The position numbers and the translations under genes were made by a program. 32,309 bases of DNA from Treponema sp. GTDB lineage: Bacteria > Spirochaetota > Spirochaetia > Treponematales > Breznakiellaceae. Shown here piece after piece: positions 21,732 through 30,492 of this stretch (position 1 is its first letter; the number at the start of each line of letters is the position of its first letter). The stretch is from assembly GCA_031284195.1 (NCBI GenBank), contig JAITAI010000016.1:1-32309 (forward strand), given 5' to 3'. Below the pieces are notes generated by a model. It was not told the DNA's origin. It saw only the letters and a list, made by a program, of their open reading frames with translations, and did not search any database.

Positions 21732-23105
21732 CTATGCTCGAGGAGTATCTTCTAAAAGGGCCCAAAAACCTGGATAGGTTACGTCCGCAGCCTCGACACC
21801 ACGGATCTCTACCGGAGCTTCAGCACCCAGAGCTGCAACTGCCAGAGCCATCACTACCCGGTGATCCCCATGACCGTCTACCCTACCCCCGCGCAGTACC
21901 GGAAGGTTTGTTGCTGAAACAGCACCTCCACGGATAAGGAGCCCATCAGGACGTTCTTCAGTCCATACCCCGAGCTTCCGAAGTTCCAGGGCCATCACGG
22001 CGATCCGGTCAGTTTCCTTGATCCGGGCATGGGCCACATTGAGCAAGGCGGTTTCCCCTGCAGCATAGGCAGCGATGACCGCCATGATGGGTAAGAGATC
22101 CGGGGTAGCATTTAAGTCAAAACTCCCTGCCCGGAGGGGACCTTTCCGTGAAACCCAGACAGCCCAGGTATCGTGTTGTTTTTCCCAGTACACCTCTGCG
22201 CCTAGGTCTTTGAGCATGGTGAAAAAGGCCTTATCCCCTTGCTTATCTTCTGGATCAAGACCAAGAAGCCGCACCGGTCCACCGGTAATCGCCCCCGCGC
22301 AAGCAGGAAAGGCAGCAGAGGAAAAATCCCCCGGTACCGGGCCGTTCATGGGCCGGTAGGAAGCGCCGCCTCTGATACGGAACCAAGAACAATCCCCTGC
22401 CGCTTCATAGGCTACGTGCTGAGCATCGAGATAAGAAAGGGTCATCTCAATATAGGGTTTTTCGTTGAGAAGGGGCACCTCAATCTCAGTACAGGTTCCT
22501 CCTGGAGCCAGGGGAGCAGCTAAAAGCAGCGCAGAAAGGTACTGGCTTGTGGGACAGGGAAGACTCACCCTGCCTCCTTTCCAAGGACCTTGTACGGTGA
22601 TAGGGGCGCAGCCCTCAGGGGCAGATGCCACTCGAATACCTAAGCCCGAGAGGGCCTGCAATAGCGGCGTCCCACTGCGGCAACGGATCTGTGCATCCCC
22701 GGTAAAGGTTATGGGTTCCTTTCCCAGAGCAGCCGCAGCGAGGGCTAAAAAAAGGGTGGTTCCAGAATTACCTACATCCAGCGGTTTATCAGGGGTCTTG
22801 CAGGTTCCACCGGCTGCTCCAGCTCCAATTCCCCGCACCAACCACCGAAGCGCCCTTCCACCCTGGCGGTCTGCCTGAAGGACAGAGGATTCTTCGATGA
22901 CCGCACCAAGGGCACGGCACACCTCAAGACAAGAACGGGCGTCCAAGGAATCCAAGGGATCCTCGATTTCAGAAACCCCCTCTCCTAATGCCGCCATAAG
23001 GAGCCGCCGGATGGTGTGGGACTTAGAAGCGGGGATCCGAATCGTCCCGGTAATCTTATGGGGTTTAATAATACCGTACATACGGATACGATAACACTTC
23101 GCCAT
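21732..23105 (-). CDS. aroA: 3-phosphoshikimate 1-carboxyvinyltransferase (EPSP synthase)
   Basis: AroA joins shikimate-3-phosphate and phosphoenolpyruvate in the shikimate pathway. The protein shows IPASKSHTIRRLLMAAL (substrate-binding Lys/Ser), DVGNSGTTLFLALAA, FTGDAQIRCRS, PCPTSQYLSALLLAAPL, GDFSSAAFPACAGA, ARIKETDRIAVM and GHGDHRVVMALAV. The GNSGTT variant of the glyphosate-contact loop differs from the E. coli GNAGT. The family start MYGIIKPHKITG is at 23081; the upstream ATG at 23105 adds eight residues and neither has a strong ribosome site, so the start is uncertain. It precedes trkA by 34 nt, an unusual pairing. Confidence 0.94.
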   Translation of the reverse strand: MAKCYRIRMYGIIKPHKITGTIRIPASKSHTIRRLLMAALGEGVSEIEDPLDSLDARSCLEVCRALGAVIEESSVLQADRQGGRALRWLVRGIGAGAAGGTCKTPDKPLDVGNSGTTLFLALAAAALGKEPITFTGDAQIRCRSGTPLLQALSGLGIRVASAPEGCAPITVQGPWKGGRVSLPCPTSQYLSALLLAAPLAPGGTCTEIEVPLLNEKPYIEMTLSYLDAQHVAYEAAGDCSWFRIRGGASYRPMNGPVPGDFSSAAFPACAGAITGGPVRLLGLDPEDKQGDKAFFTMLKDLGAEVYWEKQHDTWAVWVSRKGPLRAGSFDLNATPDLLPIMAVIAAYAAGETALLNVAHARIKETDRIAVMALELRKLGVWTEERPDGLLIRGGAVSATNLPVLRGGRVDGHGDHRVVMALAVAALGAEAPVEIRGVEAADVTYPGFWALLEDTPRA

Positions 23106-23162
23106 CGTTGAGGCAAGGTAAGCAGGATAAACCCCAGGGTGAATAGGTTAAGCATCGGAAAA

Positions 23163-23209
23163 GGGCCCACCGATTACCCTGATTTTTCGTTCTAAACCCG
23201 CTTAATCGG
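23163..23209. repeat. Structured repeat element, copy 2
   Basis: GGCCCACC (23164-23171), GATTACCC and TTTTTCGT (23183-23190) are the reverse complements of blocks in 13899-13942. CCGCTTAATCGG (23198-23209) is shared on the same strand. The rearranged order suggests two half-elements around a common palindromic core. Confidence 0.45.
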
Positions 23210-23346
23210 CGTCGAACGTTAGTTCGCAATCTGGGTAATCTCGAGCTCAGGGTAAACGCATAGCAACCTTCCGGGGGTATAGGGCACCCTGCAAAGGTCA
23301 GACATAGCCTTAGTCAGGCAAAGGGCCCCATAGCTCGCGGCTCGTA

Positions 23347-23392
23347 AGTCCAATACACGCAACCGGTCATTTCGCTCCGGGGACCAATCCCC
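23347..23392. repeat. Dispersed intergenic repeat, copy 2
   Basis: Begins TAAGTCCAATACACGCAAC and contains CTCCGGGGA; about 74 percent identical without gaps to 13427-13472. On the minus strand one frame reads VACIGLTSRELWGPLP, bounded by stops. Confidence 0.5.
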
Positions 23393-23406
23393 AGTGCCAC
23401 GGTTTT

Positions 23407-24498
23407 CTATAGGTTTATACTGGTAGTCTCTTGGTATACAATCCCGGCAAACTCAGGGATCGTAACAAGAAAGACCGCTGCAATGGCCGGATCAAAATGC
23501 CCGGTGCTCTTATGCTCAATAATCTGCACCGCTTCTTGCTGGGTCAAGGCCTTTTTATAGGACCGTACTGAAAGCAGCGCATCGTATACATCCACAATCG
23601 CCATGAGCCGTCCTTGCAAGGGAATGGCCGTCCCTCTAAGCCCCTGGGGATACCCGGAACCATCCCATTTTTCATGATGGGTTCCGGCCAATATCTTGGC
23701 ATGTTCAAGAAAAGCCTTTTCCGAAGTGCTCTCCCCTATCTTTTCAATAACCTGAACCCCAAAGGTGGTATGCTTTTTCATCTCGGTGAACTCTTCATCG
23801 GTAAGCTTTCCCTGCTTAAAGAGAATACTGTCTCTAATGGCGATTTTGCCCACATCGTGGAGTTGGGAAGACTGTAAAAAAATATCCTCATCCCAGGCGC
23901 TGATTTCATCCTGATACACCCCATGACGTTTCATGGCCCGGATCAATATCTTGAGATAGGCACGGGTCCGTTCAATATGGCCGCCGGTAATCGAATCCCG
24001 GGATTCAACCAACTCTGCCACGGTCTGGAGAATGGCGTTTTGCAACCCTACCACTTCCTGAGTCTTGTCTCTTACCATCTGCTGAAGATTGGTATTGTAT
24101 GCTTCCAGTTCCTTTCTTTGGGATTCCACCAACAGATGGACCTCGATACGTTTTACTAAAAGAGAGGGAACAAAGGGTTTAGTGATATAATCAATGGCCC
24201 CTAGGGACAAGCCTTGCAGCTCACTGCCGTCGTCACTTTTGGCGGTCAAAAAAATAACCGGAATATGGGCGAGTTTTTCCTGTTTCTTGAGGACTTTGAT
24301 CACCTCATAACCGTTCATCTCCGGCATCTCCACATCCAAGAGAATCATATCTGGGATCACTTTTTCCAGCAGCTTGAACAGCTTTTCCCCTGAAGGAAGG
24401 GTAAACACATCGTATTTGTCGATTAAGGCGGTTTTTCCTACCGTCAAATTGGTGATGTTATCATCTACCAGCATGATTTTTTTGCGTCCAGTTTCCAT
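23407..24498 (-). CDS. Response regulator with HD-GYP c-di-GMP phosphodiesterase domain
   Basis: A 363-residue cytoplasmic response regulator. Residues 7-120 are a receiver domain with IMLVDDN (acidic pocket), MILLDVEMPEMNG (phospho-acceptor Asp55), FLTAKS and YITKPF. A coiled linker (~122-150) leads to an HD-GYP domain: GGHIERT, SQLHDVGKIAIRD (His214-Asp215), KKHTTFG, GTHHEKWDGSGYPQGL (GYP at 282-284) and IVDVYDAL. All metal-ligand motifs seem intact, so c-di-GMP hydrolysis is expected on phosphorylation. It is the third gene of the chemoreceptor-kinase-regulator string and the obvious output for the hybrid kinase upstream. Confidence 0.94.
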   Translation of the reverse strand: METGRKKIMLVDDNITNLTVGKTALIDKYDVFTLPSGEKLFKLLEKVIPDMILLDVEMPEMNGYEVIKVLKKQEKLAHIPVIFLTAKSDDGSELQGLSLGAIDYITKPFVPSLLVKRIEVHLLVESQRKELEAYNTNLQQMVRDKTQEVVGLQNAILQTVAELVESRDSITGGHIERTRAYLKILIRAMKRHGVYQDEISAWDEDIFLQSSQLHDVGKIAIRDSILFKQGKLTDEEFTEMKKHTTFGVQVIEKIGESTSEKAFLEHAKILAGTHHEKWDGSGYPQGLRGTAIPLQGRLMAIVDVYDALLSVRSYKKALTQQEAVQIIEHKSTGHFDPAIAAVFLVTIPEFAGIVYQETTSINL

Positions 24499-24519
24499 AC
24501 CTCGATACTCCTTACTTAG

Positions 24520-24635
24520 AGAACCAGTTTCAAAACCGAGGTTAGAGCGGACTTAAGGTCCGATGAAACTAGTTCCCCAAAAAGCAGCCTAAAAAAGGTT
24601 GCTGTTTCAAAAGATCAGCTTTTGAAACAACCTCA
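24520..24635. repeat. GTTTC-hairpin repeat, copy 2, between kinase and regulator genes
   Basis: GAACCAGTTTCA (24525 on) and TGAAACTAGTTC form an outer inverted repeat around CGGAC-ttaag-GTCCG. Next come a GCAGCC/GGTTGC hairpin and a perfect 11-bp hairpin TGTTTCAAAAG, loop ATCAG, CTTTTGAAACA. It fills the gap between the histidine kinase stop and the HD-GYP gene, where it may tune relative expression. Confidence 0.5.
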
Positions 24636-24663
24636 ATAAGAAAAAAGATAAAAGCCCATGAGA

Positions 24664-27600
24664 TCAGCGCCGTTCATCAGATAAGAGCGTTTCAATAGAA
24701 GCAATCGCTTCATCATAATCGGATAACAGAATAAGCCTACTTATCTCAGCAATACCGCGATTGACCGGCTCACCCCAATTTCCCTTTTGCAGTCTGCTGA
24801 CACTTTCGTCTGCCTTGCCTACATCCATCATATCCAGGGCTGCTTTCAATTCTTCCAGTTCCTGCTGCAATACTCGCCTATCCCCGGTATCCCCTTCCAT
24901 ACCGTCCCTCAGAGACTTTTGCTGAGATGCATAGGCTTGTAAGGCATGATTGATACGTTCCAACAGTTTAGTAAAGTCTTCCAGGAAAGGGCCATGGTAT
25001 TGCTCAATATAGGTCCGATCTTCGATTCTCCCCGCGACTTCCAGAGCCTTTGCCTGTTCAGATAGCGCTTCTGCCCCAATAGTAGCTGCGGTACTTTTAA
25101 CCGCGTGGACGTAGATGGTATACAAACCCATATCCCCTGCGGCTAAGCACGCGTTTAACTGACCGAGCTTTTCCATGCTCTCTGTCCAAAAGATTCCCAA
25201 GATATCCATATACGTATCCAAGGATCCCCCGGTCATTTCTATACCACGGTTCACTGCTACACCGTCAATGACCGGCAGCCCACAGTCCTGAGATTCCTTA
25301 GATACGACCGTATCCAGAGTATCCGTAGAAGGAACCATATCCCCCTGATCCATAGAAAAATCTTCTTTTTTATGGTCTTGGTATTTTTCTCGCTTCGATT
25401 CAGGGATCCATTTTTGTAATATGCTATTTAAACGGGACATCTCAATAGGTTTGGAAAGGAAATCATCCATACCGTTCTGTAAAAACATTTCCTTAACCCC
25501 GGATACGGCATTAGCGGTCAAGGCGATAATGGGGAGTTCTTTATAGTAATTTGTCTTGCCTTCTAGGTTCCGTATGATACTAGTGGCTTCAATACCGTCC
25601 ATTTCAGGCATCATGTGATCCATAAAGACTATATCGTAGGTTTTCGCTTGTACCAGTTTAATCGCCTCGGCGCCGCTTTCACAGTTATCCACCTGCATCT
25701 TATAGGGCGCCATAAGTCCTTCGGCAACTTTCAGGTTAGTGATGATATCATCAACCAGAAGAATACGGGCAGTAGGGGCGATAAACCGTACCCCGCTTTC
25801 CCGAGGATCCCTATAAGTGCTCTGGTTACTGGTCTCATTGTTCAGAACCGCTGCGATTGAAATGGCATGAGCCGGCATGGTTAGGGTACAGACGTCAATA
25901 CCGTTAAGGTCTGCACCGTATTCTATCATCACCACCAACTTGGATGGTATGTTCATCCGCTTAAGGATATCCTTGGCCCCCTCATATAAGACCTGAGAAA
26001 CAAAGATAAAGGGATAGGTATGTTCCTTGAGGGCATCATGGAAATCGGATTGGATCTGCACCAAGGCGGTCTGTACCCCCAGATTTTCAAGCGTGCTGAT
26101 AATGGAACCGACATAGGGATGGTTGAACCCATAGATCAGGACCTGCTTTTCTCCGGGGTCTTCCACCACCGCGAGTTGTTCAGGCTCCTCTATGATCTGC
26201 GGTATAAGGATGGTAAAGGTACTCCCTTTGCCGTATTCACTGGTAAAAGAAATCTCCCCTCCCAAGGCTTCGCATAGGTTCTTCGTGATGGCCAAACCCA
26301 AGCCGGTTCCCTCGATTTTTCGGTTTTTTTCCTTGTCAAACTGAATAAAATCACCAAAAATTTGGTCGAAATTTTCTTTTTTGATACCCATACCGGTATC
26401 TTCAACCCTGATGGTCAGCAGTACATACTCGGTATCATGGATTTCTCCAGTAATAGACAAGGTAATCGACCCTTTTTCCGTGTATTTCACCGCATTATTC
26501 AAAACATTCAAGATGATCTGCCGGATCCGCACTTCATCGCCTCTGAGCTTGTTTGGCAGCTTGGCATCAATCGAGACCAGCAGCACTACAGGCTTTTCAG
26601 TGAGCCGCATCTGGATAATCGTTACAATATCATTAATCACCGAGGATAGAAGGTAGGGGCTCTCACTTATCTCCATCTTACCGGATTCTATCTTTGAAAA
26701 GTCGAGAATGTCGTTTATGATGGAAAGCAGATTCGCACTAGCCTGCTTGATGCTCATGGCATAGTCGTATACCTCATGGGTAATCGGTTCCCGCAGGATA
26801 AGTTCCGCCATACCCACAATCGCATTCATAGGAGTGCGTATTTCATGGCTCATCTTGGCGAGGAAATTCGATTTACTCTTGTTTTTCTCGTCGGCGATGA
26901 CTTTCTCGGTATACAAGCGCAGAAGAAAATAACATAAAATAGACACCAGCGCCATACCCAGGACCGAGAGCAAAATCGCCATCTGGTATACAGCCCGGTA
27001 ATAACTGCTGCTGGAAGTTACCAAGCCAATATGCCAGTTATTAAAGAGTGTTCTAAAAAACACAATACTCTTTACCCCATCCCGATTGGTAAATTCCATC
27101 CCCGAAATCGTATCGTTTTCAACAAGAACCTGAGTGAGCCGTGCATATTCAGAGCCTATAGAGGGAAAGGAGCGCCCCTGCCATTGGGGGGCTCGTCCGT
27201 GAAGCACGATCGTATAGGCATTATCAAGAATAATACCGTACCCTTCACCCCCAAGATTCAATTCTCCAATAAAGCCCAACATTTCGGAAATATTGATATC
27301 AATAACCATGATTCCCAAAAACTCTCCGGCGGTATTCATAATTTTCTCAGATACTGAAACAATGGAATCCCCGCTCATGATATCAATATACGGATCGCTA
27401 TAGAAAAGCTTTCCGTTTGCATCATCTGCACCAGTGTACCAAGGTCTGGTAACAGGATCATAGGCATCCGGGGGCGTCCAATCGTTACCGAGCAAAAAAG
27501 ACCCCTGAATCAAGCCATAAATTGCCCCAAAACCCTTGATAACCGGAGTGCCCTGCGTATTATTCCTATTCCACTGGGTGAGTTGTTTAAGGGTCTGCTC

Positions 27601-27858
27601 GATGGCATCTTTGGTTTTTTCCTCTTGGATCATCCTTTCAACGAAGAAACCGGTGCTTTTCAAGAACACTCCCGCCTGGTTTAATTCCGCCTGGATCCGA
27701 ATTTGGGCGGATTCTATGGCTGCTTCCCCATTACTGAACAACTGGGCCCGGACTATACTGCTGGCATACAAATAACTCACCACTACCATAATTGCAAAGG
27801 CCAAAATAACAAACAACAACTGCTGATAATTGAGTTTAATAATATCCCGTAATTTCAT
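24664..27858 (-). CDS. Hybrid sensor histidine kinase with Cache sensor, receiver and Hpt domains
   Basis: A 1064-residue inner-membrane kinase. TM1 (~12-33) and TM2 (~288-316) flank a periplasmic double-Cache-type sensor (~40-285; RPWYTGADDANGKLFYSDPY is typical). HisKA follows with FLAKMSHEIRTPMNAI (His338), then the ATPase domain with NVLNNAVKYTEKG, VEDTGMGI and GTGLGLAI. Residues ~570-675 resemble a receiver without its Asp; a proper receiver spans ~698-815 (LVDD; IVFMDHMMPEMDG, Asp747; SKP). The C-terminus holds an Hpt domain with HAVKSTAATIGA (His918). This allows a phosphorelay, with the HD-GYP regulator as likely final partner. It lies 82 nt after the chemoreceptor gene. Confidence 0.95.
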   Translation of the reverse strand: MKLRDIIKLNYQQLLFVILAFAIMVVVSYLYASSIVRAQLFSNGEAAIESAQIRIQAELNQAGVFLKSTGFFVERMIQEEKTKDAIEQTLKQLTQWNRNNTQGTPVIKGFGAIYGLIQGSFLLGNDWTPPDAYDPVTRPWYTGADDANGKLFYSDPYIDIMSGDSIVSVSEKIMNTAGEFLGIMVIDINISEMLGFIGELNLGGEGYGIILDNAYTIVLHGRAPQWQGRSFPSIGSEYARLTQVLVENDTISGMEFTNRDGVKSIVFFRTLFNNWHIGLVTSSSSYYRAVYQMAILLSVLGMALVSILCYFLLRLYTEKVIADEKNKSKSNFLAKMSHEIRTPMNAIVGMAELILREPITHEVYDYAMSIKQASANLLSIINDILDFSKIESGKMEISESPYLLSSVINDIVTIIQMRLTEKPVVLLVSIDAKLPNKLRGDEVRIRQIILNVLNNAVKYTEKGSITLSITGEIHDTEYVLLTIRVEDTGMGIKKENFDQIFGDFIQFDKEKNRKIEGTGLGLAITKNLCEALGGEISFTSEYGKGSTFTILIPQIIEEPEQLAVVEDPGEKQVLIYGFNHPYVGSIISTLENLGVQTALVQIQSDFHDALKEHTYPFIFVSQVLYEGAKDILKRMNIPSKLVVMIEYGADLNGIDVCTLTMPAHAISIAAVLNNETSNQSTYRDPRESGVRFIAPTARILLVDDIITNLKVAEGLMAPYKMQVDNCESGAEAIKLVQAKTYDIVFMDHMMPEMDGIEATSIIRNLEGKTNYYKELPIIALTANAVSGVKEMFLQNGMDDFLSKPIEMSRLNSILQKWIPESKREKYQDHKKEDFSMDQGDMVPSTDTLDTVVSKESQDCGLPVIDGVAVNRGIEMTGGSLDTYMDILGIFWTESMEKLGQLNACLAAGDMGLYTIYVHAVKSTAATIGAEALSEQAKALEVAGRIEDRTYIEQYHGPFLEDFTKLLERINHALQAYASQQKSLRDGMEGDTGDRRVLQQELEELKAALDMMDVGKADESVSRLQKGNWGEPVNRGIAEISRLILLSDYDEAIASIETLLSDERR

Positions 27859-27940
27859 CCTGAGTGCACTCCTCTACTGATGCCAAGGCTCCCTACTGTC
27901 CACCACCCCCATAACTAACGCTTATATTCCCAATTCAGTA

Positions 27941-29812
27941 TTAGGTCTTGAAATGTTTTACCACACTCTCCATACCGTGAATGTTCTTGACGGTCTTTTC
28001 CGCTACTTCTGAGACACTTTTTGAGCTGCTTTCTATCTCATCAAACCCCGATGCTATTTGTTCAATATTTTGCTGAATCTGCCGGGAAGAATCCCTGAGG
28101 AGACTGATGGTGGTAATCATGGTGTTATTACCGGTACTCATTTCCTTGGAGCCTTTCCGTACCGTAGAGGTAACGTCATTGACCACTTGTAAGGTCTTAA
28201 GGATCTGGGAAGACCCTTCTTTTTGTTCGTTCATAGCCTGTCTGACTTCCCGTACAATGGCATCGGTTTTCCCAATCCGTTCTGAAACCCGGGTAAAGGC
28301 ACTTTCCGAATCCTTGGAAGTGGTAACCACTTCCGCGATGGCCTGCTGTACCAGGTTGATTTCTTCCCGGATATTCTTTGATTGTCCTGCAGAGGTCTCG
28401 GCGAGCTTGCGTATTTCATCTGCCACTACCGCAAAGCCTTTACCGGTATCTCCCGCGTGGGCCGCCTCAATTGCGGCATTCATGGCTAGGAGGTTGGTCT
28501 GGCTGGCAATGGTGGATATAACCTTGTTTGCTTCCAGCAACGCCGCAGAACGCTCTGCGATAAGTTCGATTTTCTTCATAGACTCGATCTGCGCCCCTTT
28601 GCCTTTTTCCGCTAGGGCGATGAGTTCAATAAACTGATCCGCCATTACATTGATGGACGTACTGACCGATGCAATATTACTCACCATTTCTTCTATTGAA
28701 GAAGAGGCAGTGGATATACTGTCCGCCTGCTCATCGATCATCTTCTCCATGCTCTTGATATTAGCGGCAACTTTTTCTACGGCCTCTGTGGAATCCCCTA
28801 CGGTGTTTACCTGGGCGTCGGCTTTATTCTTGACCGTATCGACACTGGAAGCAATCCGGGATAAGGCCCCTACAGAAGTCTGGGCATTCTGTTGCAGTTC
28901 CTTTCCTAATTCGAGAAAATTCCGCTGAAACTTCTTGATTGCATTGATATTCTCAGAAAGACCATGACAAAGATAATTGATGAGTCCTGCAATAGCCCCC
29001 AGTTCGTCCACCGAAGCAATGGTAATCCGCTGTTTCAAATCCTTTTCTTCTACGGTAATCCGCTCAAGCTCCTTGCTGATCAAGTCATAGATAGTGGACG
29101 TCCCTTTACCCTGTTCCAAGGCACACACCAAAGCCGCTACCAGAAATACAAGAGCGCTGACGATGCTTATCATCAAGGTTTTGGACAACAGGGCCCGCTC
29201 CCCTCCGGTAGCGGCTCCATACACCAATAGAGAACATCCGATACTCAAGAGTATGCTTCCCAGGATCATACCTCCGGGAACGATAATCAACTTATGGTAT
29301 TGCCCCTGTCTCCGTAAATCAGAAGGATACCGGATAACTGCTTGGGAAATCAAAAAGAGGCCTGTCTGCTTATCACTCGTAATAAAAACGAAGATTCCCC
29401 ATACCAGAACAAAGGCCAGATGGCACAGAAAAACCGCCCCTTTCTGATTATCAGGTATCCCCAGGGCTGAAGCAAAAGGAACAAGAACCGCCCCGTAAAG
29501 CCCGCCACCCAAAACATAGATACCAAATCCCTTCAATCCAAGCTCACCGATGTTTTGCAAGTTGGAACTATGCTTGCCTATGTCTTGCCACTGGGTTTTC
29601 TGAAACTCTTCCCCCATGGCGCTTCCCAGCTTAAGGAAAAGAGCGGCAACAAGGACAAGAAAAACCAAGCCCAGTCCGACCAAGACAGCCAAAGACCAAC
29701 CCTGAGCGTTCCCTGCATTCCTTATCATAAGAACAGACCCCAAGACTACCGCAACCTGGGCTAGTGCACTACCGATTGCGAGGGTAATATATGACCGCTG
29801 TGCTTCATTCAT
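27941..29812 (-). CDS. Methyl-accepting chemotaxis-type protein with six membrane spans
   Basis: A 623-residue receptor. The C-terminal signalling domain is clear: the hairpin tip [20 protein letters not shown] (around residues 440-460), [13 protein letters not shown] and flanking heptad-repeat helices (~300-610). The N-terminal 235 residues are not a periplasmic sensor but six hydrophobic segments (about 8-30, 38-62, 94-118, 124-147, 174-200, 210-234), followed by a HAMP-like linker (~235-290). Signals are thus likely sensed in or at the membrane. A GGAGG precedes the ATG, with a strong promoter ~200 nt upstream. It is the first gene of the string ending in the HD-GYP regulator. Confidence 0.93.
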   Translation of the reverse strand: MNEAQRSYITLAIGSALAQVAVVLGSVLMIRNAGNAQGWSLAVLVGLGLVFLVLVAALFLKLGSAMGEEFQKTQWQDIGKHSSNLQNIGELGLKGFGIYVLGGGLYGAVLVPFASALGIPDNQKGAVFLCHLAFVLVWGIFVFITSDKQTGLFLISQAVIRYPSDLRRQGQYHKLIIVPGGMILGSILLSIGCSLLVYGAATGGERALLSKTLMISIVSALVFLVAALVCALEQGKGTSTIYDLISKELERITVEEKDLKQRITIASVDELGAIAGLINYLCHGLSENINAIKKFQRNFLELGKELQQNAQTSVGALSRIASSVDTVKNKADAQVNTVGDSTEAVEKVAANIKSMEKMIDEQADSISTASSSIEEMVSNIASVSTSINVMADQFIELIALAEKGKGAQIESMKKIELIAERSAALLEANKVISTIASQTNLLAMNAAIEAAHAGDTGKGFAVVADEIRKLAETSAGQSKNIREEINLVQQAIAEVVTTSKDSESAFTRVSERIGKTDAIVREVRQAMNEQKEGSSQILKTLQVVNDVTSTVRKGSKEMSTGNNTMITTISLLRDSSRQIQQNIEQIASGFDEIESSSKSVSEVAEKTVKNIHGMESVVKHFKT

Positions 29813-30019
29813 CGAAAACCTCCGTTTGTTTAGTTTGACGTATCTCCATTATTCCCTATATTAACGACCCTACTCTCCTCCCTACTTATAAAGAGGAAAC
29901 AATACTCGATTAATACAAGGAATTACGGATTTTCATAAAATACCTGATAAACCATTTTTTCTACAATCACCAGTCGCCCTGCTGAACACGGCAGAAACAA
30001 CCCTTTAAGACTTCCGTTG

Positions 30020-30048
30020 AGTCTAGTGTGGCCCATGAAAAATGTCAA
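30020..30048 (-). promoter_or_regulatory. Promoter of the chemoreceptor-kinase-regulator operon
   Basis: A perfect TTGACA (30048-30043) is followed after 17 nt by TAGACT (30025-30020, four of six). Transcription would start near 30013, leaving a leader of about 200 nt before the chemoreceptor ATG at 29812. No c-di-GMP riboswitch core was recognised in this leader. Confidence 0.6.
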
Positions 30049-30300
30049 GGGGCTGTATTGCCTCATAAGTAATCCAAGCCCCATATACCTTACAGACGGA
30101 GGGATCCTAGGGTCCTGGGGTTCAGGGTGAAAGCTGGGTCAGTGCACGGGCCTCTCACCCTTACGGGTTCCATCAGTACAGAACCGGCTCAGTCCCTCAA
30201 AAATCCCCTCTCTCTCAGAACCGATTACCCCTGCGAATGGGCCATCCCCAGGTTTTGCGGGATCTGTTAAAAGCAATAACATAACTCGAATCCCTACCTT

Positions 30301-30322
30301 AAATATACGATAAATATACGAT
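30301..30322. repeat. Tandem 11-nt repeat upstream of recQ
   Basis: AAATATACGAT occurs twice in exact tandem (30301-30311, 30312-30322). It could be a paired regulator-binding site or a simple duplication. Confidence 0.6.
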
Positions 30323-30382
30323 GAAATAGCGCCTCATTCCCGAACTGAGTCTTGGCTCTGACTAAAGCTTAGTCTGGACGCT

Positions 30383-30427
30383 GAAAATATTCCTAGAACC
30401 AGTTTCACCATTTACCTTGATGAAACA
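30383..30427. repeat. GTTTC-hairpin repeat, copy 3
   Basis: AGAACCAGTTTCA, then TGAAACAGCCTC, with GTTTCA/TGAAAC pairing across about 14 nt. The first block is nearly identical to the start of the repeat at 24520, and the end resembles GAAACxxCCTC of that copy. Confidence 0.4.
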
Positions 30428-30492
30428 GCCTCGCTATTGAAGCAATACCGCTCTTGAGCGCCTTTTATCACGTACCTAGGTTAAGGAGGTTT

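Larger units (their letters stand above)
23106..23406. other. Intergenic repeat-bearing stretch
   Basis: About 300 nt between the HD-GYP gene and aroA, both on the minus strand. It contains the second copies of two dispersed repeats (23163-23209 and 23347-23392), GATTACCC/GGGTAATC as an inverted pair, and a small hairpin CGAAC-gtta-GTTCG. No gene is seen, and no clear aroA promoter. Confidence 0.5.
29813..30492. other. Divergent intergenic region between the chemoreceptor and recQ
   Basis: About 680 nt. The left part is the ~200-nt leader of the chemoreceptor operon with its promoter at 30020-30048. The middle has a 7-bp hairpin AGGGTGA/TCACCCT (about 30125-30160). The right part has a tandem 11-nt repeat (30301-30322), a hairpin GACTAA-agc-TTAGTC (30360-30374), and a GTTTC-type repeat. 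No gene is seen. Confidence 0.5.

Noticed and set aside
29813-30013. c-di-GMP riboswitch in the chemoreceptor operon leader
   Set aside because: The conserved GEMM core sequences were looked for and not seen.
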